The notes: generated from the letters alone by a model not told the origin. A stretch of DNA of 41,170 nucleotides from Acidobacteriota bacterium (GCA_003577145.1 QEUP01000029.1:1-41170), one strand, 5' to 3'. Shown: positions 22,634 through 31,981, counted from the first letter of the stretch. Made by a program: numbers and translations.

Positions 22634-25603
22634 ATGACGAGTGTAGAGGTCGACCCTGGAGCGACCTTCGAGGCGAGCCTGGGAGGCCTCATCAGGCACG
22701 TGCGGGACGTGGTCGTGCCCATCGACGAGCAAGGGACCATCCTTTACGCCAACGCCGCAACGCGGGGTGTACTCGGCTACAGCCCTGCCGAGGTCGTGGG
22801 ACGCAACGTCTCCGAGTTCGTCCACGTCGACGAACTGTCGATCGCGGCTGCCGACCTGTTGGAACTCCTCGGTGGCCAGCATGAGGACATACCGAGCCTC
22901 TACCGGGTGCGGCATGCCGACGGGTCGTGGCGCTACGTAGAGGCGAGCGCCTCTGTCGCATCCGGCATCGTGCCCGGCGCCGTCGCGGTCCTCACCCTGC
23001 ATGACGCAACCGACCGTGTCCTTGCCGAGGCCAAGATCCGTGACCGGCTCGAGTTCGAAGACCTCGTCGCCCGTATCACAGCGCCTTTCGTCAGCGGTTT
23101 CGCAACGGAGTTCGACAAGGCGGTGGACGAGGCACTGCGCGAGATCGGCGTGCACACGATGGCCGACCACGCCTTCGTGTTCATCGTCGACCAAACGGAC
23201 GGGGGGATCGACAACACCCACGAGTGGTTCGCCCCCGGCGTCGAGCCTGAAGTCGAGACCCGCCGGCGACTGCGGCTGACCGTCTCCGCCGAGACCTTGA
23301 AGGCCCTTTTGGGCGGAATGACCATCGTCGTGGGAGACGTCAGCCTGCTCGACGACACCTTCGCACTGGAACGGGAACAGCTGGAAGCGGGGGCCGTGAC
23401 CTCGATCGCTGTCGCTCCGATGAGGCTGAAGGGATTGGTCATCGGTTTCGTGGGAATCGACTCGACCGAGAACCGGCGCAGCTTCGATCCTGGGGACGCA
23501 GCTGTCCTCCAGTCAGCCGCCGGGATCCTCGCTCACGCGTTCTCGCGGCACGAGGCCGAGCAGCGGTATCGCGGTGTCATCCGCCACTCCCCCCTCCCGA
23601 CCGCCTTGTACGACTCCGAGGGCTACTTCATCGAGGCCAACGGCTCCTACCTCGAGTTGACCGGTCGTAGCACCGACCAGCTCGAGGGCTCGACCGTGCT
23701 GGACATCCTCGCGGCTGATGAGCACGCAGCGGCACGACGCCAGTTCGACGACCTGCGTCGGGGCCTCGTCGAGGTGGCCTCGGCCGAGATGGTGTGCGTG
23801 CGGCCGGACGCCGGCACGCGGCTGGTGGCAGCCCGCAGCTCGGCAGTCCGCGACCGCCGCGGCCGGGTGAAGTTGCTAATCGTTCACGCAGAGGACATAA
23901 CCGAGCGCCGGCGCGCCGAAACCAGTCTCCGCCACAGTGAAGCTCGGTTCCGCTCCGTGTTCGACAACTCGCCGGCGATCTTCACACGCCTGGATCGCCA
24001 CGGCGACCTCCTGTTCGCCAACCAGGCTCTGGCCGACCTGGCAGGGCGCCCGATCGCGAAGCTGCTGGGCCGCAACGTCCGGGAAATCGGACTCGATGAC
24101 GAGGACGAGCGCTGCTGGCTGGACTCGATCGAGCGAGTCCTGTTGACGCGGCAACGTGACGACTTCGAGTGGTCCATCGAGCAGCGCGACGGAACCCGCT
24201 CGTGGTTCCAGACGAGGATCGTTCCCGACCACTCTCCCGAACAGGTACCGCTGGTCCTGGCGATGACGACCGACATCACGCAGCTGAAGAAGATCCAGGC
24301 CGACCTGGTTCACCAGGCCACCCACGATGACCTCACCGGACTGCGCAACCGTCAGGCGCTCCTGGAGGATCTCGAAGACGCGCTCGCGCAGTGCCGCGAC
24401 GGTGAAGGCAGTCCTGCCCTGTTGTTCCTCGACCTGGACCGCTTCAAGGTCATCAACGACTCACTCGGGCACGCCGCCGGTGACCAGCTCCTGGTCGTAG
24501 TGGCCAGGAGGCTGAGCTCGGTCCTGAGGGAATCGGAGATCGTGGCCCGCTTGGGCGGAGACGAGTTCGTGGTGCTCCTGAAGTCCCTCGTAGGGATCGA
24601 TTCGGCTCTCGTGGTCGCCGAGCGGCTCCGCAGGGTGCTCGCAGCGCCCATGACCATCCACGGTCAGGAGCTTTACGCTACGGCCTCGATCGGGGTTGCA
24701 CTCTCCAACGATCAGCTCAGCAGCACAGATCTGCTCCGCCAAGCTGATGCTGCCATGTACCTGGCGAAGGAACGTGGGAGGGACCGCACCGAGGTATACG
24801 AAGCGCACCTGCACGCAGCCGCTTCACGGCGGTTGCGTGCTGAGTCAGAGCTGCGTCACGCTCTCGACAACCACGAGCTGAGGGTCCACTACCAGCCCGA
24901 GATAGAGCTCGAGGACGGAACGGTCACAGGCGTCGAGGCACTCGTCCGCTGGCATCACCCGACGGATGGCCTTCGCCGCGCGGCGGACTTCATCGGCATC
25001 GCCGAGGACACAGGCCTGATCATCGACCTCGGTGGGTGGGTGCTGCGCGAGGCGTGCGGCCAGGGGGGCATCTGGTACCGCCGACAGCCGAGCCGACCGC
25101 TCACGGTGCGAGTGAACCTCTCGGCTCGCCAGATCGGCCACCCGGACCTGGTGAAAGATGTCGCCGACGCTCTGACCGATGGTGGCCTACCCCCCGAACA
25201 CCTGTGTCTGGAGATCACCGAGACGGCCCTGATGGCCGATGCCGCCGCCGTCCTCGAGGTGCTGGAGGACCTCCGATCGCTGGGTCTCCAGCTGGCGGTG
25301 GACGACTTCGGGACGGGTTACTCCTCACTCAGCTACTTGAAGCGGCTCCCCGTCGACGTGCTGAAGATCGATCGGTCCTTCGTCCACGGCATCGGAGTGG
25401 AGGCTCACGACACGGCGATTGCCCGTGCGATCGTCGATCTAGCCCGCTCGCTCGGCCTGTCGACGATCGGCGAGGGAGTCGAAACGCCCGAGCAGCTCGC
25501 GGCGCTACGCCAGATGGGCTGTTGCCGGGCACAGGGATTCCACATCTGCCCCCCTTGCGAGGCGGACGAGATCGAGTTCCCCGACGCCGCCGTAGCTCCC
25601 TGA
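22634..25603 (+). CDS. PAS-GAF-PAS-PAS-GGDEF-EAL cyclic-di-GMP protein
   Basis: 989 aa from the ATG at 22634, with GGGGAGG 5 nt upstream and TACCCT at 22608-22613 as possible -10. Domains in order: PAS (about 10-125), GAF (about 140-310), PAS (about 312-430), PAS (about 435-560), GGDEF (about 570-725), EAL (about 740-985). The cyclase signature GGDEF is intact (641-645). The EAL part keeps EALVRW (from about 768), NLSARQ, EITETALM, DDFGTGYSSL, KIDRSFV and EGVET, so a phosphodiesterase activity is expected too. No membrane segments are seen, so it is a cytoplasmic sensor. Which activity dominates cannot be read from sequence. Confidence 0.95.
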   Translation: MTSVEVDPGATFEASLGGLIRHVRDVVVPIDEQGTILYANAATRGVLGYSPAEVVGRNVSEFVHVDELSIAAADLLELLGGQHEDIPSLYRVRHADGSWRYVEASASVASGIVPGAVAVLTLHDATDRVLAEAKIRDRLEFEDLVARITAPFVSGFATEFDKAVDEALREIGVHTMADHAFVFIVDQTDGGIDNTHEWFAPGVEPEVETRRRLRLTVSAETLKALLGGMTIVVGDVSLLDDTFALEREQLEAGAVTSIAVAPMRLKGLVIGFVGIDSTENRRSFDPGDAAVLQSAAGILAHAFSRHEAEQRYRGVIRHSPLPTALYDSEGYFIEANGSYLELTGRSTDQLEGSTVLDILAADEHAAARRQFDDLRRGLVEVASAEMVCVRPDAGTRLVAARSSAVRDRRGRVKLLIVHAEDITERRRAETSLRHSEARFRSVFDNSPAIFTRLDRHGDLLFANQALADLAGRPIAKLLGRNVREIGLDDEDERCWLDSIERVLLTRQRDDFEWSIEQRDGTRSWFQTRIVPDHSPEQVPLVLAMTTDITQLKKIQADLVHQATHDDLTGLRNRQALLEDLEDALAQCRDGEGSPALLFLDLDRFKVINDSLGHAAGDQLLVVVARRLSSVLRESEIVARLGGDEFVVLLKSLVGIDSALVVAERLRRVLAAPMTIHGQELYATASIGVALSNDQLSSTDLLRQADAAMYLAKERGRDRTEVYEAHLHAAASRRLRAESELRHALDNHELRVHYQPEIELEDGTVTGVEALVRWHHPTDGLRRAADFIGIAEDTGLIIDLGGWVLREACGQGGIWYRRQPSRPLTVRVNLSARQIGHPDLVKDVADALTDGGLPPEHLCLEITETALMADAAAVLEVLEDLRSLGLQLAVDDFGTGYSSLSYLKRLPVDVLKIDRSFVHGIGVEAHDTAIARAIVDLARSLGLSTIGEGVETPEQLAALRQMGCCRAQGFHICPPCEADEIEFPDAAVAP

Positions 25604-25659
25604 AGGCCGTCAGCGGCTGAGCGGCACGGGCAAGGCTCACTCCCGAGAAGCGACCGGGC

Positions 25660-25881
25660 TCACCCCGAGGTGTCGCCTTGCGACTCGAACCGGGCGACCG
25701 ATCCGCCGTCGCCACACCAGCGACAGCTCACGTCCGCCACGGACTCCTCGAGCACCTCCTCGTCCTCCACCGTGAGCTCACCCCCGACCGAGTAGTGGTG
25801 GTAGGCCTTCGTGGTACGGCTGATCACGACGTCGAAGCGCGTGAGGTTGCCGCAGGCACGGCAGCGGTAGCGAAGTGCCAC
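25660..25881 (-). CDS. 73-aa zinc-ribbon protein
   Basis: GTG at 25881 begins a 73-aa protein (VALRYRCRACGNLTRFDVV). It has two CxxC pairs, CRAC near the start and CRWC at about 53-56, enough to bind one zinc ion. An aromatic/His patch (AYHHYSVGG) and an acidic helix (TVEDEEVLEES) lie between them. The start is supported by TACAGT six nt upstream, a leaderless -10 arrangement, although the frame is open further upstream through the divergent gene. Similar short proteins with the same cysteine spacing occur in Acidimicrobiia to my knowledge; no function is known. It is divergent from the exonuclease-UvrC gene. Confidence 0.65.
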   Translation of the reverse strand: MALRYRCRACGNLTRFDVVISRTTKAYHHYSVGGELTVEDEEVLEESVADVSCRWCGDGGSVARFESQGDTSG

Positions 25882-25887
25882 GCCGCG

Positions 25888-25893
25888 ACTGTA
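25888..25893 (-). promoter_or_regulatory. TACAGT -10 box of the zinc-ribbon gene
   Basis: TACAGT on the minus strand is followed after six bases by the GTG at 25881, consistent with a leaderless transcript. No -35 recognised. Confidence 0.4.
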
Positions 25894-25957
25894 CCGGCCG
25901 ACTGGGGGAACACGAGGGTGCTTGACCTCGAACTCCTGTTCGACAACTAATGGTGTG

Positions 25958-27676
25958 ATGTCGGCCTCACCCGCTGCCGTGTCCGCCTCGCCGGGTTGCG
26001 TGCAGCCGTCCTTCGATGAGCTCGGCCTGCCGCTGGCGGAGTGCACCTTCTGCGTCGTCGATCTCGAGACGACCGGAGGATCGCCCCGGGATTGCCGGAT
26101 AACCGAGGTCGGGGCCGTCAGGCTGCGCACAGGTGAATGCCTCGGCACCTTCCAGACACTCGTCAACCCCGGTGTGGCGGTACCCCCCAGCATCAGCATC
26201 CTGACCGGAATCACCGACACCATGGTCATCAAGGCACCGAGGATCGAGGAGGTCCTCCCGGCGTTCCTCGAGTTCCTGGGTGACTCCGTGATCGTGGGTC
26301 ACAACGTGCGGTTCGACCTCGGCTTCCTCAACCACGCCCTCGCCCGCGACGACCGACCCGCTCTCGCAAACCGTTTCGTGGACACCATGGGCCTGGCGCG
26401 GCGCCTGCTGAGGGACGAAGTGCCCAACTGCCGGCTGGACACCCTTGCGGACCGGCTCCGGTTGCCACATCGACCGAGCCATCGTGCTCTCGATGACGCC
26501 ATGGCCACCGCCGATCTGTTGCACTTGATCCTCGAGCGAGCCGGCAGCTTGGGCGTGCTCGGACTCGATGATCTGCTCGCTCTGCCGACCATGGCCGGAC
26601 ACCCCCAATCGGCCAAGCTCCGGCTGACGGAGAAACTGCCCCGCAGTCCGGGCGTGTACCTCTTCCGTGACGGCGTCGGAGGGATCCTCTACGTCGGCAA
26701 GGCCTCGAACCTCCGCCAGCGGGTCCGGTCCTACTTCTCCACCGACACGCGCCGAAAGGTCGGACAGCTCCTCCGCGAGACCCAGCGCATCGACCACAAG
26801 TCGTGTAGCACCGCACTCGAGGCCGAGGTACTCGAGCTCCGGTTGATCCGCCTCCTCGACCCTCGCTTCAACAGGGCCGGCAGGAACTGGCGCAAGTACA
26901 CCTACCTGAAGCTCACGCTCGACGAGCCGTTCCCGAGACTGGCGGTGGCGCGGACCGTGATCGACGACGGGGCCTTCTACCTCGGACCCCTTCCCGGCAC
27001 ACGGTTCGCCCGACGGGTCGCCGAGGCCATCGAGTCGGTGATTCCACTCCGACGGTGTCGCGCCGATGTCAGGCGCAACACACGTATGGCCCCCTGCGCG
27101 CCGGCACAGCTCGGCGTCGCGACCTGCCCTTGCGCAGGAGGAGTCAGCGAGTCCGCCTACCGCTTGATCGTCAGGCGGGCGCTCGTGGGCCTGACCGCCG
27201 ATCCCTCCGTCCTGCTGGACCCGCTGGCAGAGAAGATGACCGATCTCGCCACGCAGGAGCGTTTCGAGGAAGCGGCCGACGTACGCGACCGAGCCGATGC
27301 GTTGGCAACCGCGCTGCGGCGCCAGCGCAGCTTCGATCAGCTCCGTCGCCAGGCACGGCTGGTGGTGGAGGCGGCCGACGGCAGCGGTGCCGAGGTGCGA
27401 CGCGGACGGCTTGTCCGTTCCTGGCCCGGAGTCACCGCCGAAAGGGCCCGGGTAGGAAGCCTTCCCGGGATGGCCGGCAGTCCCCTACAGGCGATTCCCG
27501 ACGACCCGGGCGGACCGGAGACGGGCCCGCTCCCCAAGGAATTGGCCGATGAAGTCCTCTGCCTGGCTCGCTGGTTGGACGACAACGCCGGCCGCCTGAG
27601 GGTGGTACACGTCGACGGCGAGGCCTGCTCCACCCTTCCGCGGCTGCCATCCCTCCGCCCCACCCGGGCGGTGTGA
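25958..27676 (+). CDS. DEDDh 3'-5' exonuclease fused to UvrC-like GIY-YIG endonuclease (Cho-like)
   Basis: 572 aa from the ATG at 25958. The N-terminal DnaQ-like exonuclease (about 28-200) has Asp and Glu in VVDLETTGG, HNVRFDLGFLNH, and HRALDDAMATADLL, so all four acidic residues and the His are in place. The second half begins with a GIY-YIG nuclease (about 222-300, GVYLFRDGVGGILYVGKASNLRQRVRSYF region) and contains a UVR motif (QERFEEAADVRDRADAL). The C-terminal RNase-H-like and HhH domains of UvrC are missing. This architecture is found in mycobacteria and relatives. It probably trims and incises damaged DNA alongside or instead of Cho; the exact step is unproven. Confidence 0.92.
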   Translation: MSASPAAVSASPGCVQPSFDELGLPLAECTFCVVDLETTGGSPRDCRITEVGAVRLRTGECLGTFQTLVNPGVAVPPSISILTGITDTMVIKAPRIEEVLPAFLEFLGDSVIVGHNVRFDLGFLNHALARDDRPALANRFVDTMGLARRLLRDEVPNCRLDTLADRLRLPHRPSHRALDDAMATADLLHLILERAGSLGVLGLDDLLALPTMAGHPQSAKLRLTEKLPRSPGVYLFRDGVGGILYVGKASNLRQRVRSYFSTDTRRKVGQLLRETQRIDHKSCSTALEAEVLELRLIRLLDPRFNRAGRNWRKYTYLKLTLDEPFPRLAVARTVIDDGAFYLGPLPGTRFARRVAEAIESVIPLRRCRADVRRNTRMAPCAPAQLGVATCPCAGGVSESAYRLIVRRALVGLTADPSVLLDPLAEKMTDLATQERFEEAADVRDRADALATALRRQRSFDQLRRQARLVVEAADGSGAEVRRGRLVRSWPGVTAERARVGSLPGMAGSPLQAIPDDPGGPETGPLPKELADEVLCLARWLDDNAGRLRVVHVDGEACSTLPRLPSLRPTRAV

Positions 27677-27719
27677 CACGCACCACAACCTGCTTCCGAC
27701 TCCGATTTGCACGAAGGCG

Positions 27720-27725
27720 TAACCT
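27720..27725 (+). promoter_or_regulatory. TAACCT -10 box of the 27733 gene
   Basis: TAACCT is followed by seven bases and then GTG at 27733; no Shine-Dalgarno sequence is present, consistent with a leaderless transcript. Confidence 0.35.
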
Positions 27726-27732
27726 TGGGAAC

Positions 27733-28449
27733 GTGCGATTGCTCTTCTGGCTGCTCGGGTCGGTACTACTGACTCTCGCACTGATCGCCGCCGCGCTCGC
27801 CCTCGTCGTGTGGCGGCTGAGGCGATCGAACCGCGTCGTCCCCTCGGTCCGCTCGGCCGCGCCTTTGGTGTGGCTCGTATCTCCATCCTCCCTGGCATTT
27901 GCCCACCGACGGCTCAGCAGGAGCGTGGACTCGGTCCGTGCGGCCGACGAATTCCATCCACCTGCCGACCCGACCTCACCGGTTCCTCAACTCATCGATG
28001 ACCTCGAAGCTCAGGCCGTGTCGCTGGACTGCCGCCTCGTCCTCGCCCGTCGGCTCCCCAGATCGGTACGCTCTCGCGAGCACCGCGAGATCCGCCATCT
28101 CGTTGCCCAGCACGAGGCTCTGGCAAACCGCGTGCGGCACCTGATAGTCCGAGACACCGATGACGACGGTGAGCGAATTGCGACGATGACCGATCTCGGT
28201 GATCGCGTGAGAGCACTCGAACAGGGCCATGAGGAGGTCGACCGCGTGATCCACCGGGCCACCGGGTCCTCTCTCGCCGGCGTGTCAGGCGGCCACCCGG
28301 TTGGACACCTCCACCAGCCGCTCCAAGGCGCCGGCCGCCGCACCACAGTCGATGGCGGCGGTCGCCCGATCGATCCCGTCTCCCAAGTCCGCCGCGACGT
28401 CGGCGACGACGAGTCCCGCAGCCGCGTTGAGAACGACCATGTCTCGTAG
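27733..28449 (+). CDS. Single-pass membrane protein of unknown function
   Basis: 238 aa from GTG at 27733, chosen for its position behind a TAACCT box and directly before the hydrophobic segment. The N-terminal helix (LLFWLLGSVLLTLALIAAALALVVW) is followed by a basic stop-transfer (RLRRSNR), so the bulk is probably cytoplasmic. Residues about 90-175 are helical and charged (DDLEAQAV, HREIRHLVAQHEALANRVRHL, RVRALEQGHEEVDRV). The final 55 codons run antisense through the end of trpD and are low-complexity, so the true C-terminus may be earlier or the overlap may be recent. No family recognised. Confidence 0.55.
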   Translation: MRLLFWLLGSVLLTLALIAAALALVVWRLRRSNRVVPSVRSAAPLVWLVSPSSLAFAHRRLSRSVDSVRAADEFHPPADPTSPVPQLIDDLEAQAVSLDCRLVLARRLPRSVRSREHREIRHLVAQHEALANRVRHLIVRDTDDDGERIATMTDLGDRVRALEQGHEEVDRVIHRATGSSLAGVSGGHPVGHLHQPLQGAGRRTTVDGGGRPIDPVSQVRRDVGDDESRSRVENDHVS

Positions 28450-29334
28450 CGGGCCCGTCCCACCACCGAGCACCTCACGAGTCGCGTTCGCGTTTGCATC
28501 GGCGTCACCCACCGCGATCTCTTCGACGGTCGCCTTGGCGATCCCGTAGGCAGCCGGATCGACCTCGAAAGAGGTCACCTCGCCACCGCTCAGCTCGTGC
28601 ACCGTCGAAATCGTCGTAATCGTCAGCTCGTCCAAGCCGTCGTGCCCGTGCACCACCATGGCCCGGACGGCGCCCCGCTCACGCAACACGCCGATCACTG
28701 TAGGAGCCATCGCCGGATCGCTCACTCCTATGACCTGCCGCTTGACCCGGGCCGGGTGTGACAGAGGGCCGAGGAAGTTGAAGACGGTCGGCACAGCCAG
28801 CTCCGACCGGACCGGTCCGACGTGCCGCATGGCAGGATGGAACGAGCGCGCGAAGCAGAAGCCTATGCCGGCCTCCTCCACACAGGACGCGACACCCGGC
28901 CCGTGCAGGTCGACCGCGACGCCGAGCATCTCGAGCAGGTCAGCGGAACCGCTCGCCGAGGAGGCCTTGCGGTTCCCGTGCTTGCACACAGGCGCACCGG
29001 CTCCGGCCACCACGAACGACGCCATCGTCGAGACGTTGAAAGCCCGCCCTCCGAGCGTCCGCGAGCCACCGGTTCCCACGATGTCGACGGTGTCCACGTC
29101 CAACTCGATCGGCTCGGCAGCCTCGAGCATGGCGTCGACCATTCCGGAGACTTCCTCGACGGTCTCGCCCTTGATGCGCAACGCCACGATGAAAGCAGCT
29201 ATCTGAGCATCGGTCGCCTCACCGTCGAGTATCGCGCCGAGGGCCGCGCGCGTCTGCTGCGACGAGAGGTCGGCTCCGGCGGTGAGCGAACCGAGGACCG
29301 CCTTCCATCCGCCCAGTTCCGACAGGGTTGCCAC
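28285..29334 (-). CDS. trpD: Anthranilate phosphoribosyltransferase
   Basis: 349 aa, GTG start. It transfers phosphoribose from PRPP to anthranilate, the second step of tryptophan synthesis. Visible are the N-terminal helical domain (AALGAILDGEATDAQIAAFIVALRIKGET region), NVSTMASFVVAGAG, KHGNRKASSASGSAD and FNFLGPLSHPARV. The PRPP motif normally GTGGD-G reads GTGGSRTLGGRAFN: Asp is replaced by Ser and two residues are inserted. No other trp gene is nearby, which is common in this group. Its 3' end overlaps 165 bp of a convergent membrane-protein frame. A 215-bp spacer with hairpins separates it from whiB upstream. Confidence 0.93.
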   Translation of the reverse strand: MATLSELGGWKAVLGSLTAGADLSSQQTRAALGAILDGEATDAQIAAFIVALRIKGETVEEVSGMVDAMLEAAEPIELDVDTVDIVGTGGSRTLGGRAFNVSTMASFVVAGAGAPVCKHGNRKASSASGSADLLEMLGVAVDLHGPGVASCVEEAGIGFCFARSFHPAMRHVGPVRSELAVPTVFNFLGPLSHPARVKRQVIGVSDPAMAPTVIGVLRERGAVRAMVVHGHDGLDELTITTISTVHELSGGEVTSFEVDPAAYGIAKATVEEIAVGDADANANATREVLGGGTGPLRDMVVLNAAAGLVVADVAADLGDGIDRATAAIDCGAAAGALERLVEVSNRVAA

Positions 29335-29549
29335 GGGCTAGCCCCGATCGTTCACGGTGAGGGCCCGAGCCACTCCCGATGCCGAAGGCAGAAGCCTTCC
29401 TCGGAAGCGTGGTGTCCAAGGGTGTTCACTCCGGAGGTGCTCCGGCTCGTTGGTATTTCGTGTGGTGTCCAAAACCGGGTCCTCCACGGTTGAGGGGGCT
29501 TCCTCGAAGCTACGGCGAGCTGCTCGTGCGAACGCGTGAATGATCAGGG
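29335..29549 (-). other. whiB-trpD spacer with hairpins and an 11-nt direct repeat
   Basis: No gene seen. It contains two perfect short hairpins, GAAGGC-AGAA-GCCTTC (29384-29399) and CCGGAG-GTG-CTCCGG (29431-29445), and two copies of GTGGTGTCCAA (29409-29419 and 29462-29472). These could terminate whiB or shape the trpD leader. I find no tryptophan-rich leader peptide. Confidence 0.4.
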
Positions 29550-29798
29550 CTAGGCAGACTTCTGCTGGCTGCGCTCGCGGCGGCGCTGGCGGACTATCCG
29601 CCGCCGCTCCTTCTCGGTGGCCCCACCCCAGACACCGTCCTTCTCCCGGCGGCTGAGGGCGTGCTCGAGGCAGGGAATCCGCACCGCACAGACATCGCAC
29701 ACGGCCTTTGCCGGCGCGGCATCCTCTTCGCCGGGTGGGTAGAAGATGCGGGGATCAAGCCCTTTGCAGGCCGCGGACTTCTCCCAGGATGTGTCCAT
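29550..29798 (-). CDS. WhiB-family Fe-S transcription factor
   Basis: 82 aa from the ATG at 29798; the frame is open upstream but the family starts here (MDTSWEKSAAC). Four cysteines that hold a 4Fe-4S cluster are present: Cys11, Cys34, Cys37 and Cys43. The G(V/I)WGG turn is at GVWGG, and the basic C-terminal tail (KERRRIVRQRRRERSQQKS) would contact DNA. WhiB proteins are limited to Actinobacteria and their phages. The acidic loop and C-terminal arrangement resemble the WhiB1/WhiB2 type; I cannot choose between them. The gene stands alone with about 190 bp upstream, where I see no clear -10. Confidence 0.95.
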   Translation of the reverse strand: MDTSWEKSAACKGLDPRIFYPPGEEDAAPAKAVCDVCAVRIPCLEHALSRREKDGVWGGATEKERRRIVRQRRRERSQQKSA

Positions 29799-29992
29799 TA
29801 CTTCGTCACTCTCCGTCGAGCTTCCGGCTCTCATCGGGACAGCCAGTGGCAGGAAGGCCCGGGGCCGGAGCGACACCTGTTCGCCCCAGCTGGCTCGCCT
29901 TGCGCCTCCTCGGAGGCGGTCGCCCGATGACGGTCGGCCGAGTATTGCCGGATGCCGTCGAAAAGTCCAAGGCCTTGGCTGAGCACCTCAGG

Positions 29993-30580
29993 TCAGCGGA
30001 GATCCTCCAGCAACGCAGCACGGGTCTCGCCACCCAGTTCGGTCATGTATCGGTAACCGGGGTGCTCGATGGCCAGCGTGACCGCTCCCTCGGCAAAGGC
30101 AGCGATCTGTTCATCGCTCAGCTCGAAACCGATGTAGTGAACCGCAGCCGTGACATCTTGACGGCTGAGCTGCGCCTCGTGGTCGGGGTCGGGAACGCAG
30201 TGCACAACCTCGTCGCCCCCGCCCAGCAGCAACGACACCGACCGCTCGATTCCCACGAGCCTGGGTAGCCATTCCCGCAACTCCGCTTCGGTCGTCAACT
30301 CGATGAACAGGGTCGCCGAGAGATGCCCCGGCTCCGGAATGAGAGGGTTGTAGACGCGGAGCTCGTTCTCGATCTCAACGTCGCTGGTGAGGTTCTCGGC
30401 GCGTGACATCTCCTGGATCTGGAACCGGATCGTGTCACGATTCTCGAACACGAGGCTCACGACCGGACCAACCGATATCCGACGCCGGCGCTTGAGGGCG
30501 ATTATCCGTGCGCGGAACTCGGCCCGCTCCTCCTCGTACGCGCGGTTGTCCACGATGTCGTCGCGGGTGAGCTTGTTCAC
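29993..30580 (-). CDS. DUF3501 family protein
   Basis: 195 aa, GTG start overlapping the upstream Fe-S gene as GTGA. The family signature [20 protein letters not shown] and QIQEMSRAE is visible at about 32-62. Its biochemical role is not known. In many genomes DUF3501 follows a rubrerythrin and a CCG-domain Fe-S oxidoreductase under a Fur/PerR-type regulator, exactly as here, so a part in peroxide or redox stress is the best contextual guess. It is the last gene of that operon. Confidence 0.88.
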   Translation of the reverse strand: MNKLTRDDIVDNRAYEEERAEFRARIIALKRRRRISVGPVVSLVFENRDTIRFQIQEMSRAENLTSDVEIENELRVYNPLIPEPGHLSATLFIELTTEAELREWLPRLVGIERSVSLLLGGGDEVVHCVPDPDHEAQLSRQDVTAAVHYIGFELSDEQIAAFAEGAVTLAIEHPGYRYMTELGGETRAALLEDLR

Positions 30581-31929
30581 CGGGCCTCCTCCGGCGCCGA
30601 CCCGCCCCCCGTGTCGTCAGCGAGCCCATACGCACGGGCGAGGATGCTGACAGGATGCACCGGCTTCCTTCCCGTTTCGAGGATGATCGCACCGTGTGCG
30701 AGAGTGCAGTCGCTGGCCACCATGTCGGCGTCCTGCTTGTCGATGGCTGCAGCCAGCTTGGAGGCGACCTTACGTGCCACCTCAAGGTTCTCGGCCCTGA
30801 GCCCCCACGTGCCGTCGATGCCCGAGCACTCGGCGACGAACTGGATCTCGGCCCCGGTCAGCTTCAGCAGGTCCCTGCTCTTGAGGCCGATCTCCTGGGC
30901 CCGCAGGTGGCAAGGCGCATGGTAGGTGAGGGATTGGGGAACATCGCCGGGGAAGGCTGTGTCGAGGACCATGTCGTCTTCTTTGTGCAGCGACAGCAGG
31001 TACTCGCAGGCATCACGGGTGTGCTCTGCGACGAGCTCGGCGTCGGGACCACCGACGTAGGAGACGTAGTCCTTCTTCAGCACATAGCCACAGGTCGGCT
31101 CGGGGACGACAACGGTCAACTCCTCCCCACCCCCTCGGGCCTTGCGAATGGCGGTGGCGAGGACCTCGATGTTCTTGCGCGCCTGGCGCACGAAGGATCT
31201 GTCGTCACCCTGGTGCAACAGCGGGGCCCCACAGCACACCTGCCCGGGGGGCAACAGGCACTCGACGCCGTTGTGCTCGAGAACGGCGACGAGGTCACGA
31301 CCGACCACGGTGTCCTGGTACTCGACCAGACACGTGGGAAAGAGGGCTACCGACGCCTGCCGGTCGCGTCCCAGCCGCGTGGAGCGATTTGCGAACCAGG
31401 TGCTGAACCTCGGTCGCGAGTAGGGCGGGAGCACCCGCTCCTGGGCGATCCCGACCGCCCTCTCCATCATGCGCCGCACCCGTGAGCCCGGTGTTCGGAC
31501 AGCCCGGTTGACCAGCGGCGCCAACAGCGAGCTCACCTTGCCGACGCGGTCTGTGTCGCCCAAGGCCTTGTCGCTCAACCGCTGCTTCAGGCCGCGGCGG
31601 CGGTTACGGAACAGAACCTGATCGGCCCGCATCATCAACCGGGGGAAGTCGATGGCCCACTCGTGCTGCGGTGGCGTGTACGGGCAGTTGAGGTAGCACA
31701 GCTTGCACTGGAAGCACAGGTCGATGACCTGATCCTGCTCGGCCACCGTCAGCTTCGAGGCATCCTGGTCCTCGTGCTCATCGATGAGATCGAACAACGT
31801 CGGGAAGGCCGAACAGAACTTGAAGCACAGGCGGCAGCCATGGCAGAGGTCGTAGACGCGGGTCAGCTCCTGACGGAGATCGCCCTCGTCGAAGTAGTTG
31901 GGATGGAAGGGGTCGTAGGTTGTCGTCAT
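30577..31929 (-). CDS. Fe-S oxidoreductase with two 4Fe-4S and CCG domains (GlpC/HdrD-like)
   Basis: 450 aa from the ATG at 31929. The N-terminal ferredoxin-like part has two clusters, [11 protein letters not shown] and [12 protein letters not shown]. The C-terminal half has two cysteine-rich CCG-type regions ([12 protein letters not shown]; later [15 protein letters not shown]), as in heterodisulfide reductase subunit D, GlpC and LutA. It probably passes electrons to or from rubrerythrin or a disulfide. Despite the glp genes downstream, its operon partners are the Fur-like regulator, rubrerythrin and DUF3501 protein, so a GlpC role is unlikely. Confidence 0.87.
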   Translation of the reverse strand: MTTTYDPFHPNYFDEGDLRQELTRVYDLCHGCRLCFKFCSAFPTLFDLIDEHEDQDASKLTVAEQDQVIDLCFQCKLCYLNCPYTPPQHEWAIDFPRLMMRADQVLFRNRRRGLKQRLSDKALGDTDRVGKVSSLLAPLVNRAVRTPGSRVRRMMERAVGIAQERVLPPYSRPRFSTWFANRSTRLGRDRQASVALFPTCLVEYQDTVVGRDLVAVLEHNGVECLLPPGQVCCGAPLLHQGDDRSFVRQARKNIEVLATAIRKARGGGEELTVVVPEPTCGYVLKKDYVSYVGGPDAELVAEHTRDACEYLLSLHKEDDMVLDTAFPGDVPQSLTYHAPCHLRAQEIGLKSRDLLKLTGAEIQFVAECSGIDGTWGLRAENLEVARKVASKLAAAIDKQDADMVASDCTLAHGAIILETGRKPVHPVSILARAYGLADDTGGGSAPEEAR

Positions 31930-31981
31930 CGGTGGGCAGGCTGGGGATGGCCGTACCATCCCCAGCACGGCAACTCCGGCG

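Noticed and set aside
29335-29549. Tryptophan attenuator in front of trpD
   Set aside because: No short leader frame with consecutive Trp codons; hairpins lack a following T-run.
30577-31929. Assigning the Fe-S protein as GlpC of an anaerobic GlpABC
   Set aside because: It is in the rubrerythrin operon on the opposite strand from glpD, and no glpA or glpB is present.
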